Assembly (NCBI GenBank): GCA_045595725.1
Contig: JAZOAY010000054.1
Location: 1-11,187 of the forward strand
DNA from: SIG575 sp045595725
Lineage (GTDB): Bacteria > Bacillota > Clostridia > Oscillospirales > Acutalibacteraceae
Reading direction: 5' to 3'
Length of the DNA: 11,187 bases
Shown here: positions 1 to 6,789 of the stretch, piece after piece
Layout: each line of letters opens with the position of its first letter
Position numbering within the stretch: the stretch's first letter is position 1
Program-made: the position numbers and the translations under genes
Notes under the pieces: generated by a model
What the model saw: only the letters and a program-made list of their open reading frames with translations
Told to the model about the DNA's origin: nothing
Databases searched by the model: none

Positions 1-966
1 GTCGGCAAAAATATTATTCTGTGCCTCATAAAAAGCCTGAGAGCCTACCATGGCGGCATTATCACCGCAATATTTAAGCTCCGGACAGTAAAGTTCCCAA
101 TTGTTTTTCTTGCAAAGTTCTTCCATATCTTTTCTCAGCATTGAGTTTGCACTCACACCGCCGGCAAGTACAACTTTTTTGTGACCAAGCTGCTTTACAG
201 CTTTTTCTGTATTATCTGTAAGGCACGTTACAACTGCATTCAGGAAACTTGCACCAAGGTCGGGGAGAGGCAGTTCTTCACCCTTTTGCTTTGAATTGTG
301 AATAAGGTTGATGACTGATGTTTTTAAACCTGAAAAACTGAAGTCGAGTTCACTTCCCTCAACACGGGGACGGGGGAATTTATAGGCAAATCTGTCACCG
401 TCTTTAGCAATCTTATCAAGATTAAGACCGCCCGGGTAGTTTAGTCCCATTGTTCTTGCTGCTTTGTCAAGCGCTTCACCGGCAGCATCATCACGTGTTC
501 TGCCCACAATTTCAAAGTCTGTATAACTTTTTACGTTTATCATGTGAGTGTGACCGCCCGATACAACAAGGCAGAAAAACGGCGGTTCAAGCTGAGGAAA
601 AGTAAGGTAATTTGCGGCAATATGTGAACGAAGGTGATGAACGGGAATAAGGGGAAGACCCGATGAAAGGGAAAGCCCTTTTGCGAAATTCACACCAACA
701 AGCAATGCACCGATAAGACCGGGGGCATAAGTTACTGCAAGTGCATCAATATCCTTTATCGTGCAGGATGCTTCTTTTAATGCATCTTCAACGACAGTTG
801 AAATTGCTTCTGCATGCATTCGGGACGCGATTTCCGGCACAACACCGCCGAAAACAATATGTTCTTTTACCTGTGAAGCAACGATGTTTGAAAGGACATG
901 TCTTCCGTCTTCAACAACCGATGCCGCTGTTTCGTCACATGAGGATTCTATTGCGAGAATTTTCAT
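1..966 (-). CDS. tsaD: tRNA N6-adenosine threonylcarbamoyltransferase TsaD (3' end cut by window edge)
   Basis: TsaD is the catalytic subunit that transfers the threonylcarbamoyl group from threonylcarbamoyl-AMP to A37 of ANN-decoding tRNAs (t6A) in the cytoplasm, working with TsaB and TsaE. I translated 322 residues from the ATG at 966; the family is usually about 335-345 residues, so only a short C-terminal tail is missing. Visible signatures are MKILAIESSCDET at the N-terminus, the metal-binding VHHLRSH with H111 and H115 (the same numbering as in E. coli), SGGHTHM at about 137-142, the LAGGVSAN nucleotide-binding loop near 267-274, and YCGDNAAM with the metal ligand D302. The start overlaps the upstream gene's stop as ATGA, and AAAGGAG lies 7 nt before the ATG (974-980), inside that gene. 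It is the third gene of the polA operon. No tsaB or tsaE is seen in the window. Confidence 0.97.
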   Translation of the reverse strand, partial: MKILAIESSCDETAASVVEDGRHVLSNIVASQVKEHIVFGGVVPEIASRMHAEAISTVVEDALKEASCTIKDIDALAVTYAPGLIGALLVGVNFAKGLSLSSGLPLIPVHHLRSHIAANYLTFPQLEPPFFCLVVSGGHTHMINVKSYTDFEIVGRTRDDAAGEALDKAARTMGLNYPGGLNLDKIAKDGDRFAYKFPRPRVEGSELDFSFSGLKTSVINLIHNSKQKGEELPLPDLGASFLNAVVTCLTDNTEKAVKQLGHKKVVLAGGVSANSMLRKDMEELCKKNNWELYCPELKYCGDNAAMVGSQAFYEAQNNIFAD

Positions 967-1820
967 TTTTCTTCTCCTTTGAGATATTTGTTATATATAA
1001 AAGCATCTTCCGTAGGTGAGCGGTAAAAATTTTTTCTTTCGCCCATTTTACGGAAACCGAATTTTTCATAAAGAGAAATTGCGGAAATGTTGCTTTTTCT
1101 CACTTCAAGGGTAATGAACTCATCATCAAGGTAAATTGAATTAAGTATTGCTCTTTGTAAAAGAGAGGAGGCAATGCCCTTGTTTCTGTATTTTTCTTTT
1201 ACGGCAACGTTTGTTATTGAACATTCACCGAAAACGGAAATTGTGCCTATATATCCTGCGATTTCACCGTTTATAACAGCAACAAAAAAGTAAGCATTGC
1301 CGTTTTCAAGTTCTTCGGAAAGTGATTTTTCACTCCAGGGAGAGGCAAAACACTCTTTTTCAACTTCTGCAACACCTTTGATATCGTTTTCTGTCATAGG
1401 TGTTATAACAGGAAGTGTTTTCAGGTCGTCATTCAGTTTCAGAAGTCCTTCGTAAATTTCTTTTGCACAATTCTTGTAAACTTCAAGACTTCCTCCGTAA
1501 GGGTCGGAAACACCGTTCCCGAGAACATAAACTCTGCCTTTTCCCACAATGGGAATTAACTGCATTGCATGAGACTGACTGAGACACACGAATAAATCGG
1601 TTGCCATAAGAAGTTCTTTTGAAAGTGGACGTGATACATGTCCTGAAATGTCAACTCCGTAATCACGCGCTGCAATAACGGAATTTTCACTTACTTCCAT
1701 GCCGAAAACAGTATTAAGACCTGCACTGTAAACTTCATAATCAAGGTTTATTTTTTTGAACAAACCTTCTGCTAAAGGACTTCTGCAGGTATTTCCCGTA
1801 CAAATAAATGTAATAATCAT
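963..1820 (-). CDS. Fusion protein: YwlE-like low-molecular-weight (arginine) phosphatase + RimI-like N-acetyltransferase
   Basis: Two normally separate enzymes lie in one 285-residue frame. Residues 1-~130 are a low-molecular-weight phosphatase. The P-loop CTGNTCRSP carries C7, R13 and S14 (CX5R), and SDPYGGS at about 105-111 holds the general-acid Asp. Thr11 in the loop matches the residue that gives Bacillus YwlE its protein-arginine phosphatase specificity, so phosphoarginine is the likelier substrate. Residues ~137-285 are a GNAT domain of the RimI type (alpha-N-acetylation of ribosomal protein S18 in E. coli). It has FASPWSE near the start, the acetyl-CoA loop YRNKGIAS (211-218), the LEVRKSN strand with E239, and SLYEKFGF with Y251. 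I chose the ATG at 1820, not the one at 1826, because it overlaps the polA stop as ATGA and gives exact YwlE numbering. The downstream junction with tsaD is also ATGA. rimI often sits beside tsaD or tsaB; fusion to a phosphatase is unusual. Both active sites look intact. Confidence 0.92.
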   Translation of the reverse strand: MIITFICTGNTCRSPLAEGLFKKINLDYEVYSAGLNTVFGMEVSENSVIAARDYGVDISGHVSRPLSKELLMATDLFVCLSQSHAMQLIPIVGKGRVYVLGNGVSDPYGGSLEVYKNCAKEIYEGLLKLNDDLKTLPVITPMTENDIKGVAEVEKECFASPWSEKSLSEELENGNAYFFVAVINGEIAGYIGTISVFGECSITNVAVKEKYRNKGIASSLLQRAILNSIYLDDEFITLEVRKSNISAISLYEKFGFRKMGERKNFYRSPTEDAFIYNKYLKGEEK

Positions 1821-4384
1821 TTGCAATCAAACCATGTCTTTCCGCACTGAACGTCAGCTTTCAGTCTGACTTTCATTGTGCAAGCATTTTCCATTTCTTC
1901 TGAGAGAATTTTCATTACGGTATCGGCCTCATTTTCGTTGGCTTCAACGATAAGTTCGTCGTGCACCTGAAGAATGAGTTTTGAAGAAAGTTTTTCTTCT
2001 TTCAATCGGTTATAAACCTTTATCATGGCAATTTTGATAATATCTGCGGCAGTACCCTGAATAGGCATGTTTCTTGCAACTCTTTCGCCAAAACCTCTTG
2101 TGATTGCGTTTGATGCAGAAAGCTCCGGAAGATAACGTCTTCTTGAAAAAAGTGTTTCAGCGTAACCACGTTCTTTTGCCTCTGAAATTACTTCTTTCAT
2201 GTATCTGTCAACACCGCTGTAATGATTAAGATATCCCTTTATATAACTGTCGGCTTCTTTTCTTGTAACACCGATGTCTTTTGCAAGGGAGAATGCACCG
2301 ATGCCGTAGACAATACCGAAGTTTACAGCCTTTGCACGGCTTCTCATGAGAGGAGTTACCATGTTTTCAGGCATATTGAAAACCTGAGATGCGGTTTCGG
2401 TATGAATATCTCTGCCAGAGTTGAAAGAGTCAATCATTGTTTTGTCGTTTGAAATATCAGCAAGAACACGAAGTTCAATCTGAGAATAGTCAGCGTCTAC
2501 AAGGAGTTTTCCGCTGCCTGCAGAGAAAAATTTTCTCATTTCTCTGCCGAGAGGAGAACGGACGGGGATGTTCTGTAAATTAGGCTCAGCAGAAGAAATT
2601 CTGCCTGTTCGGGTTTCGGTCTGGTTAAGAGTTGAATGAATCCTTCCGTCATCACCGATAACTTTTACAAGACCGTCACAGTAAGTAGATTTAAGCTTCG
2701 CAAAAGTTCTGTAGTCGAGAATCATCTGTATTACGGGATGCGCATATTTCAAATCCTCAAGCACATCAGCGTTTGTTGAATAACCGCTTTTTGTCTTTTT
2801 CTTAGCAGGCAAACCTAAATCTTCAAAAAGTGCAACACCCAATTGTTTCGGGGAGTTGATGTTGAATTCATATCCCACTTCTTCATAGATGTTTTCCTGA
2901 AGTTTTCTTATATCTTCTTCAAGCTTATGACCGAAATTTATAATGCCGTCTTTGTCTACGTTGAATCCTTCAAGTTCCATTGAAGCGAGAACTTCGCTGA
3001 GAGGTATTTCAATGTCGGACATAAGATGTGTCTGTGAATTCTTCTCTATTTCCGATGACATTTTTTCTGTAAGAGATTTCAATGCACCTGATGACAGAAT
3101 GAATTCATTTTCGCTGTCTGATTTTACCTGAACGGAATATTCCTTTGCAAGACGTGAAACGGTGTAGTCGTTTGAAGAGGGGTTGAGAATATATCCTGCA
3201 AGAGAAATATCAAAACCGACATTTTTAAAGGAAAATCCGTTTGACATGGCATAGGAATGGAGAAGTTTTGTGTCTGTAGTAAATTTCTTTTTACTCTCGT
3301 CACAGAGAAATGTGAGGAGAAAATCGTCAAATCCTAACTGCAGAGAAGAAAGACAGTAGACTGTGTTGTCAAATGAGAAATATATTTCAGCAACATTTAT
3401 TCCTGAAAATTCAGCAAGGAAATAAATGTCTGTGTTTTTCTCAATCAGATTTTTAACTTCATCAATATTGCTGTCTTTTGAAGTGATTTCAATTTCAGAT
3501 GAGTCTTCATCGGGAATGAATTCAGCATCTTCAATACCTAATTTTTCGTTAAGAGAGAATATTTCAAGGTGATTAAGAAGTTTTGCTGCTTCGCCCTTTT
3601 TTGCCTCTCCGGGTAGATAATCGGCATAATTTTTTGAAATCGGTACGTCACGGCTGATTGTGCCTAATTTACGGCTGAGATAAGCACTTTCTCTGCCGTT
3701 TTCAAGTTTTTCACGCATTTTCGGAGTGATTTTCATTTCGGGCAGAGCCTCATAAACTCCGTCAACAGAGCCGTATTTCTGGATTAAATCTCCTGCTGTT
3801 TTAGGGCCGATGCCTGCAACACCTGGGATGTTGTCGGATGTGTCGCCCTGTAAAGCTTTAATTTCAATCATCTGAGAGGGGCTAACGCCGTATTCCTCCA
3901 TAAGAGCATTTGTATCATAACGTACATTACCCATTTTTGTTGTAGCAAGAAGTACGTTTACGTTTTTGTCAATTAACTGTAAACTGTCACGGTCGCCTGT
4001 TGCAATATAACAGAAATCAGAGTCAGTTGCCGATGCAGCAAGCGTACCGAGAATATCGTCCGCTTCCCAACCGTCAAGTTCGATAATCCTGTACCCTAAA
4101 AGGGTTATAAGTTCTTTTACAATAGGCATCTGAGAAAAAAGTTCTTCCGGCATAGGCTTTCTGCCTGCTTTATATTCAGAATACATTTCGTGTCTGAAAG
4201 TGGGAGCTTTTCTGTCAAAGGCGACAACAACTCCGTCAGGATTTACTTCATCTCGTAGGTTTATCAGCATTTTCATAAATCCGTAAATTGCATTGGTGAA
4301 TTGACCTTTCTTGTTGCTTAAAAGTTTAATTCCGTAAAAAGCACGGTTGAGCAAACTATTGCCGTCAATGGTCAAGAGTATCAT
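1817..4384 (-). CDS. polA: DNA polymerase I (5' nuclease active, 3'-5' exonuclease degenerate)
   Basis: This 855-residue protein is Pol I, which removes RNA primers and fills gaps in replication and repair. The N-terminal 5' nuclease (about 1-285) keeps its acidic residues in LTIDGNS, EADD, TGDRDS and GDTSDNIPG, followed by a helix-hairpin-helix (GVAGIGPKTAGD). The middle domain (about 295-460) has the 3'-5' exonuclease fold, but the DxE site reads LAEFSG and no YxxxD motif is visible, so proofreading is probably lost, as in Bacillus and Thermus Pol I. The polymerase domain is complete: motif A DYSQIELR (D632), the O helix RAKAVNFGIVYG with F689 at the position that discriminates against dideoxynucleotides, and motif C QVHDELIVE (D809, E810). 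The ATG at 4384 is preferred over an in-frame TTG at 4399, because GGGAGG lies 7 nt before the ATG and the TTG would overlap it. First gene of its operon. Confidence 0.97.
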   Translation of the reverse strand: MILLTIDGNSLLNRAFYGIKLLSNKKGQFTNAIYGFMKMLINLRDEVNPDGVVVAFDRKAPTFRHEMYSEYKAGRKPMPEELFSQMPIVKELITLLGYRIIELDGWEADDILGTLAASATDSDFCYIATGDRDSLQLIDKNVNVLLATTKMGNVRYDTNALMEEYGVSPSQMIEIKALQGDTSDNIPGVAGIGPKTAGDLIQKYGSVDGVYEALPEMKITPKMREKLENGRESAYLSRKLGTISRDVPISKNYADYLPGEAKKGEAAKLLNHLEIFSLNEKLGIEDAEFIPDEDSSEIEITSKDSNIDEVKNLIEKNTDIYFLAEFSGINVAEIYFSFDNTVYCLSSLQLGFDDFLLTFLCDESKKKFTTDTKLLHSYAMSNGFSFKNVGFDISLAGYILNPSSNDYTVSRLAKEYSVQVKSDSENEFILSSGALKSLTEKMSSEIEKNSQTHLMSDIEIPLSEVLASMELEGFNVDKDGIINFGHKLEEDIRKLQENIYEEVGYEFNINSPKQLGVALFEDLGLPAKKKTKSGYSTNADVLEDLKYAHPVIQMILDYRTFAKLKSTYCDGLVKVIGDDGRIHSTLNQTETRTGRISSAEPNLQNIPVRSPLGREMRKFFSAGSGKLLVDADYSQIELRVLADISNDKTMIDSFNSGRDIHTETASQVFNMPENMVTPLMRSRAKAVNFGIVYGIGAFSLAKDIGVTRKEADSYIKGYLNHYSGVDRYMKEVISEAKERGYAETLFSRRRYLPELSASNAITRGFGERVARNMPIQGTAADIIKIAMIKVYNRLKEEKLSSKLILQVHDELIVEANENEADTVMKILSEEMENACTMKVRLKADVQCGKTWFDCK

Positions 4385-4391
4385 GAGAAAA

Positions 4392-4397
4392 CCTCCC
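4392..4397 (-). promoter_or_regulatory. Ribosome-binding site of polA (decides the start)
   Basis: GGGAGG on the minus strand lies 7 nt before the ATG at 4384. An in-frame TTG at 4397-4399 directly abuts this site and has no Shine-Dalgarno sequence of its own, so translation should begin at MILLTIDGNS and not five codons earlier. Confidence 0.85.
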
Positions 4398-4413
4398 AAA
4401 ACAAAATCATTAT

Positions 4414-4442
4414 ATTATAACATAAAATTGACATTTTTTAAA
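4414..4442 (-). promoter_or_regulatory. Probable sigma-A promoter of the polA operon
   Basis: On the minus strand, TATAAT (4414-4419) is a consensus -10. Seventeen bases upstream is TTTAAA (4437-4442), which matches TTGACA at 4 of 6 positions. The -10 lies about 30 nt before the polA ATG, leaving room for a short leader with the GGGAGG site. The element overlaps the -35 of the opposing promoter at 4428-4456, so polymerase binding on the two sides may be mutually exclusive. The -35 assignment is weaker than the -10. Confidence 0.6.
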
Positions 4443-4456
4443 GTATAAGTTATAAT
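4428..4456 (+). promoter_or_regulatory. Consensus sigma-A promoter of the 4488-5434 operon
   Basis: TTGACA (4428-4433), a 17-nt spacer and TATAAT (4451-4456) match the housekeeping promoter consensus at every position. Transcription would start near 4463, giving a leader of about 25 nt with AAAGGA at 4473-4478 before the ATG at 4488. No operator-like palindrome is seen, so strong constitutive expression is the simplest reading. Confidence 0.88.
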
Positions 4457-4487
4457 TTATTTAATAAAAAACAAAGGAATTTTAATT

Positions 4488-4802
4488 ATGAGTGAAATTA
4501 TAGTTCAGCGTTTTGATTATCTGAAAGGTGCAATGGATATCGGAGGGGGAGTGAACCCCTTTTACGGCTCAGCACCACTTAAAATGAATGCGGGAATAAC
4601 TGACGACAGTTTCCGTTACTGTGTGAGAATCGCAAAACAGGATGAAGATAACGTTGTAAGAGCAGAATATGCTCTTACATACAAGGCTATATGCGAAGTG
4701 GAAAAAGATAAAATCGTGTCAAAGGATTTTGAATTTTCTCCTGAGGGAACAAGCGAAGCACAGAAGTGGCTTCAGAGTGAATATGAGAAGGCAAAAGCAT
4801 GA
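4488..4802 (+). CDS. Unrecognised 104-residue cytoplasmic protein, coupled to an RluA-type synthase
   Basis: I do not recognise this family. The protein is small, with no signal peptide, membrane segment or cysteine pair (only two cysteines, near 46 and 69). A glycine-rich patch, DIGGGVNPFYG, is at about 17-27. The middle (about 40-75) reads as alternating strands with charged residues (YCVRIAKQ, RAEYALTYKAICEVE), and the last 20 residues look helical and charged (EAQKWLQSEYEKAK). It is very probably a real gene: it follows a perfect promoter, has AAAGGA 9 nt before its ATG, and its stop overlaps the next start as ATGA. Translational coupling suggests a role linked to the pseudouridine synthase or to RNA, but nothing in the sequence shows a function. 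Confidence 0.85.
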   Translation: MSEIIVQRFDYLKGAMDIGGGVNPFYGSAPLKMNAGITDDSFRYCVRIAKQDEDNVVRAEYALTYKAICEVEKDKIVSKDFEFSPEGTSEAQKWLQSEYEKAKA

Positions 4803-5434
4803 AAATTCTGTATGAAGATAAAGATGTTGTGGTTGCAGTAAAACCGCCCGAAATTCTCTCTCAGTTTTCCGAAACGGAAGAAAATGCCGTCACAATCCTC
4901 AGAGAGCAGACAAAAAGTGAAATTTTTGTTGTGAGCCGTCTTGACAGAAATGTAGGCGGAGTGATGGTTTTCGGCAAAAATTCCAAGGCAGCCGCAGAGC
5001 TGACAAGGCAGATGCAGGAAAATGTTTTTAAAAAGGAATATATTGCCGCAGTCAGAGGAAAACCTGAGGAAAATCAAGGCGTTTTTGAAGATTTGCTCTT
5101 TAAAGATTCGAGAAAAAACAAATCATTTGTTGTAAAAAAAGAAAGAAAAGGCGTAAAAAAAGCGAGCCTTGAATACGAAGTTTTATGTTCTGATGAAGAA
5201 ATTTCAATTGTTAAAATCAGACTTCATACAGGCAGAACACACCAGATAAGAGTACAGTTTGCATCACGTAAAATGCCTCTTGTAGGCGACGGAAAATACG
5301 GTGCAAAAGATAACTGCAAAAACATGGGACTTTTTTGTAGAAGTGTCACTTTCAGGAAAATAGACTCAAAAGAAATCCTTACATTTTCAGCAGAACCTGA
5401 GAATGTTTACCCGTGGAATATATATTTGAAGTAA
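4799..5434 (+). CDS. RluA-family RNA pseudouridine synthase
   Basis: Members of this family isomerise uridine to pseudouridine in rRNA or tRNA; the target here cannot be told from sequence. The 211 residues contain the catalytic motif VSRLDRNVGGVMVF with the nucleophile D49, the uridine-pocket Tyr in KKEYIAAVRG (about 78-87), and LHTGRTHQIRVQ (142-152) followed by GDGKYG, all typical of RluA/C/D proteins. There is no N-terminal S4 domain, and at 211 residues it is compact beside the S4-bearing relatives of about 300, so it resembles stand-alone RluA. The motif reads SRLDRNVGG where HRLDxxTSG is usual; variants with PVGG or PVSG occur in related proteins, so activity is expected. It is the second gene of a two-gene operon and starts inside the preceding stop (ATGA). 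The bidirectional terminator at 5512-5541 follows. Confidence 0.93.
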   Translation: MKILYEDKDVVVAVKPPEILSQFSETEENAVTILREQTKSEIFVVSRLDRNVGGVMVFGKNSKAAAELTRQMQENVFKKEYIAAVRGKPEENQGVFEDLLFKDSRKNKSFVVKKERKGVKKASLEYEVLCSDEEISIVKIRLHTGRTHQIRVQFASRKMPLVGDGKYGAKDNCKNMGLFCRSVTFRKIDSKEILTFSAEPENVYPWNIYLK

Positions 5435-5457
5435 TCGGTAAGAAGTTCGGGTCTGCG

Positions 5458-5478
5458 AAGTGCAGAATGCAAAGTGCA
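5458..5478. repeat. Three tandem heptamers in a short intergenic repeat-like patch
   Basis: AAGTGCA, GAATGCA and AAGTGCA follow each other without gaps; the first and third are identical and the second differs at two positions. The patch sits in the 77-nt stretch between the pseudouridine synthase stop and the terminator. It is flanked by GTTCGG (5445-5450) and its inverted copy CCGAAC (5503-5508), and GTTTC-T-GAAAC lies at 5493-5503. It may be a remnant of a dispersed intergenic repeat; that is inference. Confidence 0.55.
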
Positions 5479-5511
5479 CTAAATTATTATTTGTTTCTGA
5501 AACCGAACAAA

Positions 5512-5541
5512 AACAAAAGGGCGTTCCGACGCCCTTTTGTT
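5512..5541. terminator. Bidirectional intrinsic terminator between converging operons
   Basis: AACAAAAGGGCG (5512-5523) pairs perfectly over 12 bp with CGCCCTTTTGTT (5530-5541), and T5524-A5529 can extend the stem to 13 bp with a TCCG loop. Both directions carry T-rich runs: TTTTGTTAATTT on the plus strand and TTTTGTTTTTGTT on the minus strand. It lies 12 nt past the serine dehydratase stop and 77 nt past the pseudouridine synthase stop, so it should end both converging transcripts. Confidence 0.93.
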
Positions 5542-5553
5542 AATTTATCAGTT

Positions 5554-6762
5554 TTATTTTCTTCTCTTCAGATAAAGCTTTGCAAGTCCGCCTTCCGATG
5601 TTTCACGGTAGTGGAATTTAAGGTCTTTACCTGTTTCATACATAGTTTCAACAACAAGGTCAAATGAAATCTTTCTTGTAGAACTGAGAAAGTTTGCAAG
5701 GTTAAGGGCGTTTATCGCTCTCATCGCAGCAATAGCACCGCGTTCAATACATGGAATCTGAACAAGTCCTGCAATCGGGTCGCATGTAAGACCTAAATGA
5801 TGTTCCATTGCAACTTCTGCAGCATATTCAATCTGCTCAATTCTCATTCCGAAAATTTCTGCAAGGGCAGCTGCTGCCATTGAACATGCCGTTCCCATTT
5901 CAGCCTGACAGCCGCATTCAGCACCGCTGACAGATGCGTTTGTTTTAACAAGAATGCCGATAATACCTGCAACTGCAAGAGCATCAATGATTTTCCTGTC
6001 AGAAAAACGTTTCTTTTCCTGCATGTATTTGAGAACTGCGGGAAGAACACTGCTTGCACCGCAAGTGGGGGCAGTAACTACAATACCGCCGCCTGCATTC
6101 TGTTCGCCGACTGCAAAAGCATAGGCACAGACCATTCTGTTTTCGTAAGTGATTTCGCTTTCGTCAATGTGTTGCTGGTCAAGAAGGAATCGTGCTTTTC
6201 TTTCGACCTTCAGACCGCCGTCAAGTATACCGTCTGTGAGAAGTCCTTCATTAATGCAGTCTTTCATTGCTGCCCACACGTCAGCAAGAAATTCTTTGAT
6301 TTCTTCCCCTTCATTCTGATAAACATAATCGCTGATACGTATTTTGTGTTTTTTACAGTACTTTGCAATTTCTGCAAATGTGTTTTCTTTATAAACTTCT
6401 TCGGGGACTACATGAGGTCTGCCTTCAATGGCAAAATCACCGCCGCCGATACTCATAACACGCATTTTTGCAATTTCTTCACCGTTCTTGTAAGCAAAGA
6501 AATCAACTGTGTTTTCGTGAGGAAGGTCTTCTGTTGTGACGTCGAAAACAAGTTCCGTTTTAATTCCGCCGAAACCTTCTAAAATTGCTTCATCTGTGTG
6601 ATGTCCTTTGCCTGTTTTGGCAAGTGAACCGTAAAGAATGGCTTTGAAAGAATCAGCGTCGGGGTTTTCTTCCCTGAAAAGTTTTGATGCTTTGAAAGGT
6701 GCCATTGTGTGTGAACTTGAGGGGCCTTTGCCGATTTTATAGAGTTCTCTGAGTGATTGCAT
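5554..6762 (-). CDS. sdaA: L-serine ammonia-lyase (L-serine dehydratase), single-chain, iron-sulfur type
   Basis: The enzyme deaminates L-serine to pyruvate and ammonia in the cytoplasm using a [4Fe-4S] cluster, not PLP. The 402 residues contain the beta domain (about 1-145, with KGPSSSHTMAP and TGKGHHTD) joined to the alpha domain (about 155-395, with TAPTCGASSVLPA and GAECGCQAEMG). C285, C327 and C338 have spacings of 42 and 11, the same as the cluster ligands C343, C385 and C396 of the Legionella enzyme. The C-terminal tail cysteine of that enzyme (C458) would fall near residue 400; here the end reads LYLKRRK, so it is absent. The ATG at 6762 fits the family N-terminus, though its ribosome-binding site is weak. 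It lies 27 nt after the preceding gene, is last in the operon, and a terminator follows 12 nt after its stop. Confidence 0.95.
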   Translation of the reverse strand: MQSLRELYKIGKGPSSSHTMAPFKASKLFREENPDADSFKAILYGSLAKTGKGHHTDEAILEGFGGIKTELVFDVTTEDLPHENTVDFFAYKNGEEIAKMRVMSIGGGDFAIEGRPHVVPEEVYKENTFAEIAKYCKKHKIRISDYVYQNEGEEIKEFLADVWAAMKDCINEGLLTDGILDGGLKVERKARFLLDQQHIDESEITYENRMVCAYAFAVGEQNAGGGIVVTAPTCGASSVLPAVLKYMQEKKRFSDRKIIDALAVAGIIGILVKTNASVSGAECGCQAEMGTACSMAAAALAEIFGMRIEQIEYAAEVAMEHHLGLTCDPIAGLVQIPCIERGAIAAMRAINALNLANFLSSTRKISFDLVVETMYETGKDLKFHYRETSEGGLAKLYLKRRK

Positions 6763-6789
6763 TTTTACATCTCTGCCTTTGTAAGAAAA

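Noticed and set aside
741..1019. Two overlapping plus-strand frames of 73-92 codons opposite tsaD
   Set aside because: Both lie antisense to conserved TsaD sequence and have no family resemblance or ribosome-binding site.
1821..1826. ATG at 1826 as the start of the phosphatase/RimI fusion
   Set aside because: The ATG at 1820 gives the ATGA overlap with polA and exact YwlE residue numbering; the earlier start only adds Met-Gln.
300..3500. Loss of Pol I proofreading as a novel feature
   Set aside because: Degenerate 3'-5' exonuclease domains are well known in Firmicute and Thermus Pol I, so it is recorded in the gene entry only.
4385..4399. Extended N-terminus for polA from an in-frame TTG at 4399
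   Set aside because: The TTG abuts the polA ribosome-binding site and adds MGGFL, which is absent from the family; the ATG at 4384 is correctly spaced.
5413..5667. An 84-codon plus-strand frame running through the terminator
   Set aside because: It overlaps the end of the pseudouridine synthase gene, passes through the strong hairpin and then reads antisense to the serine dehydratase gene.
6169..6582. A 137-codon plus-strand frame opposite the serine dehydratase gene
   Set aside because: Its composition (Phe, Cys and Lys rich) is that expected from the reverse strand of the conserved gene, and it has no start signals.
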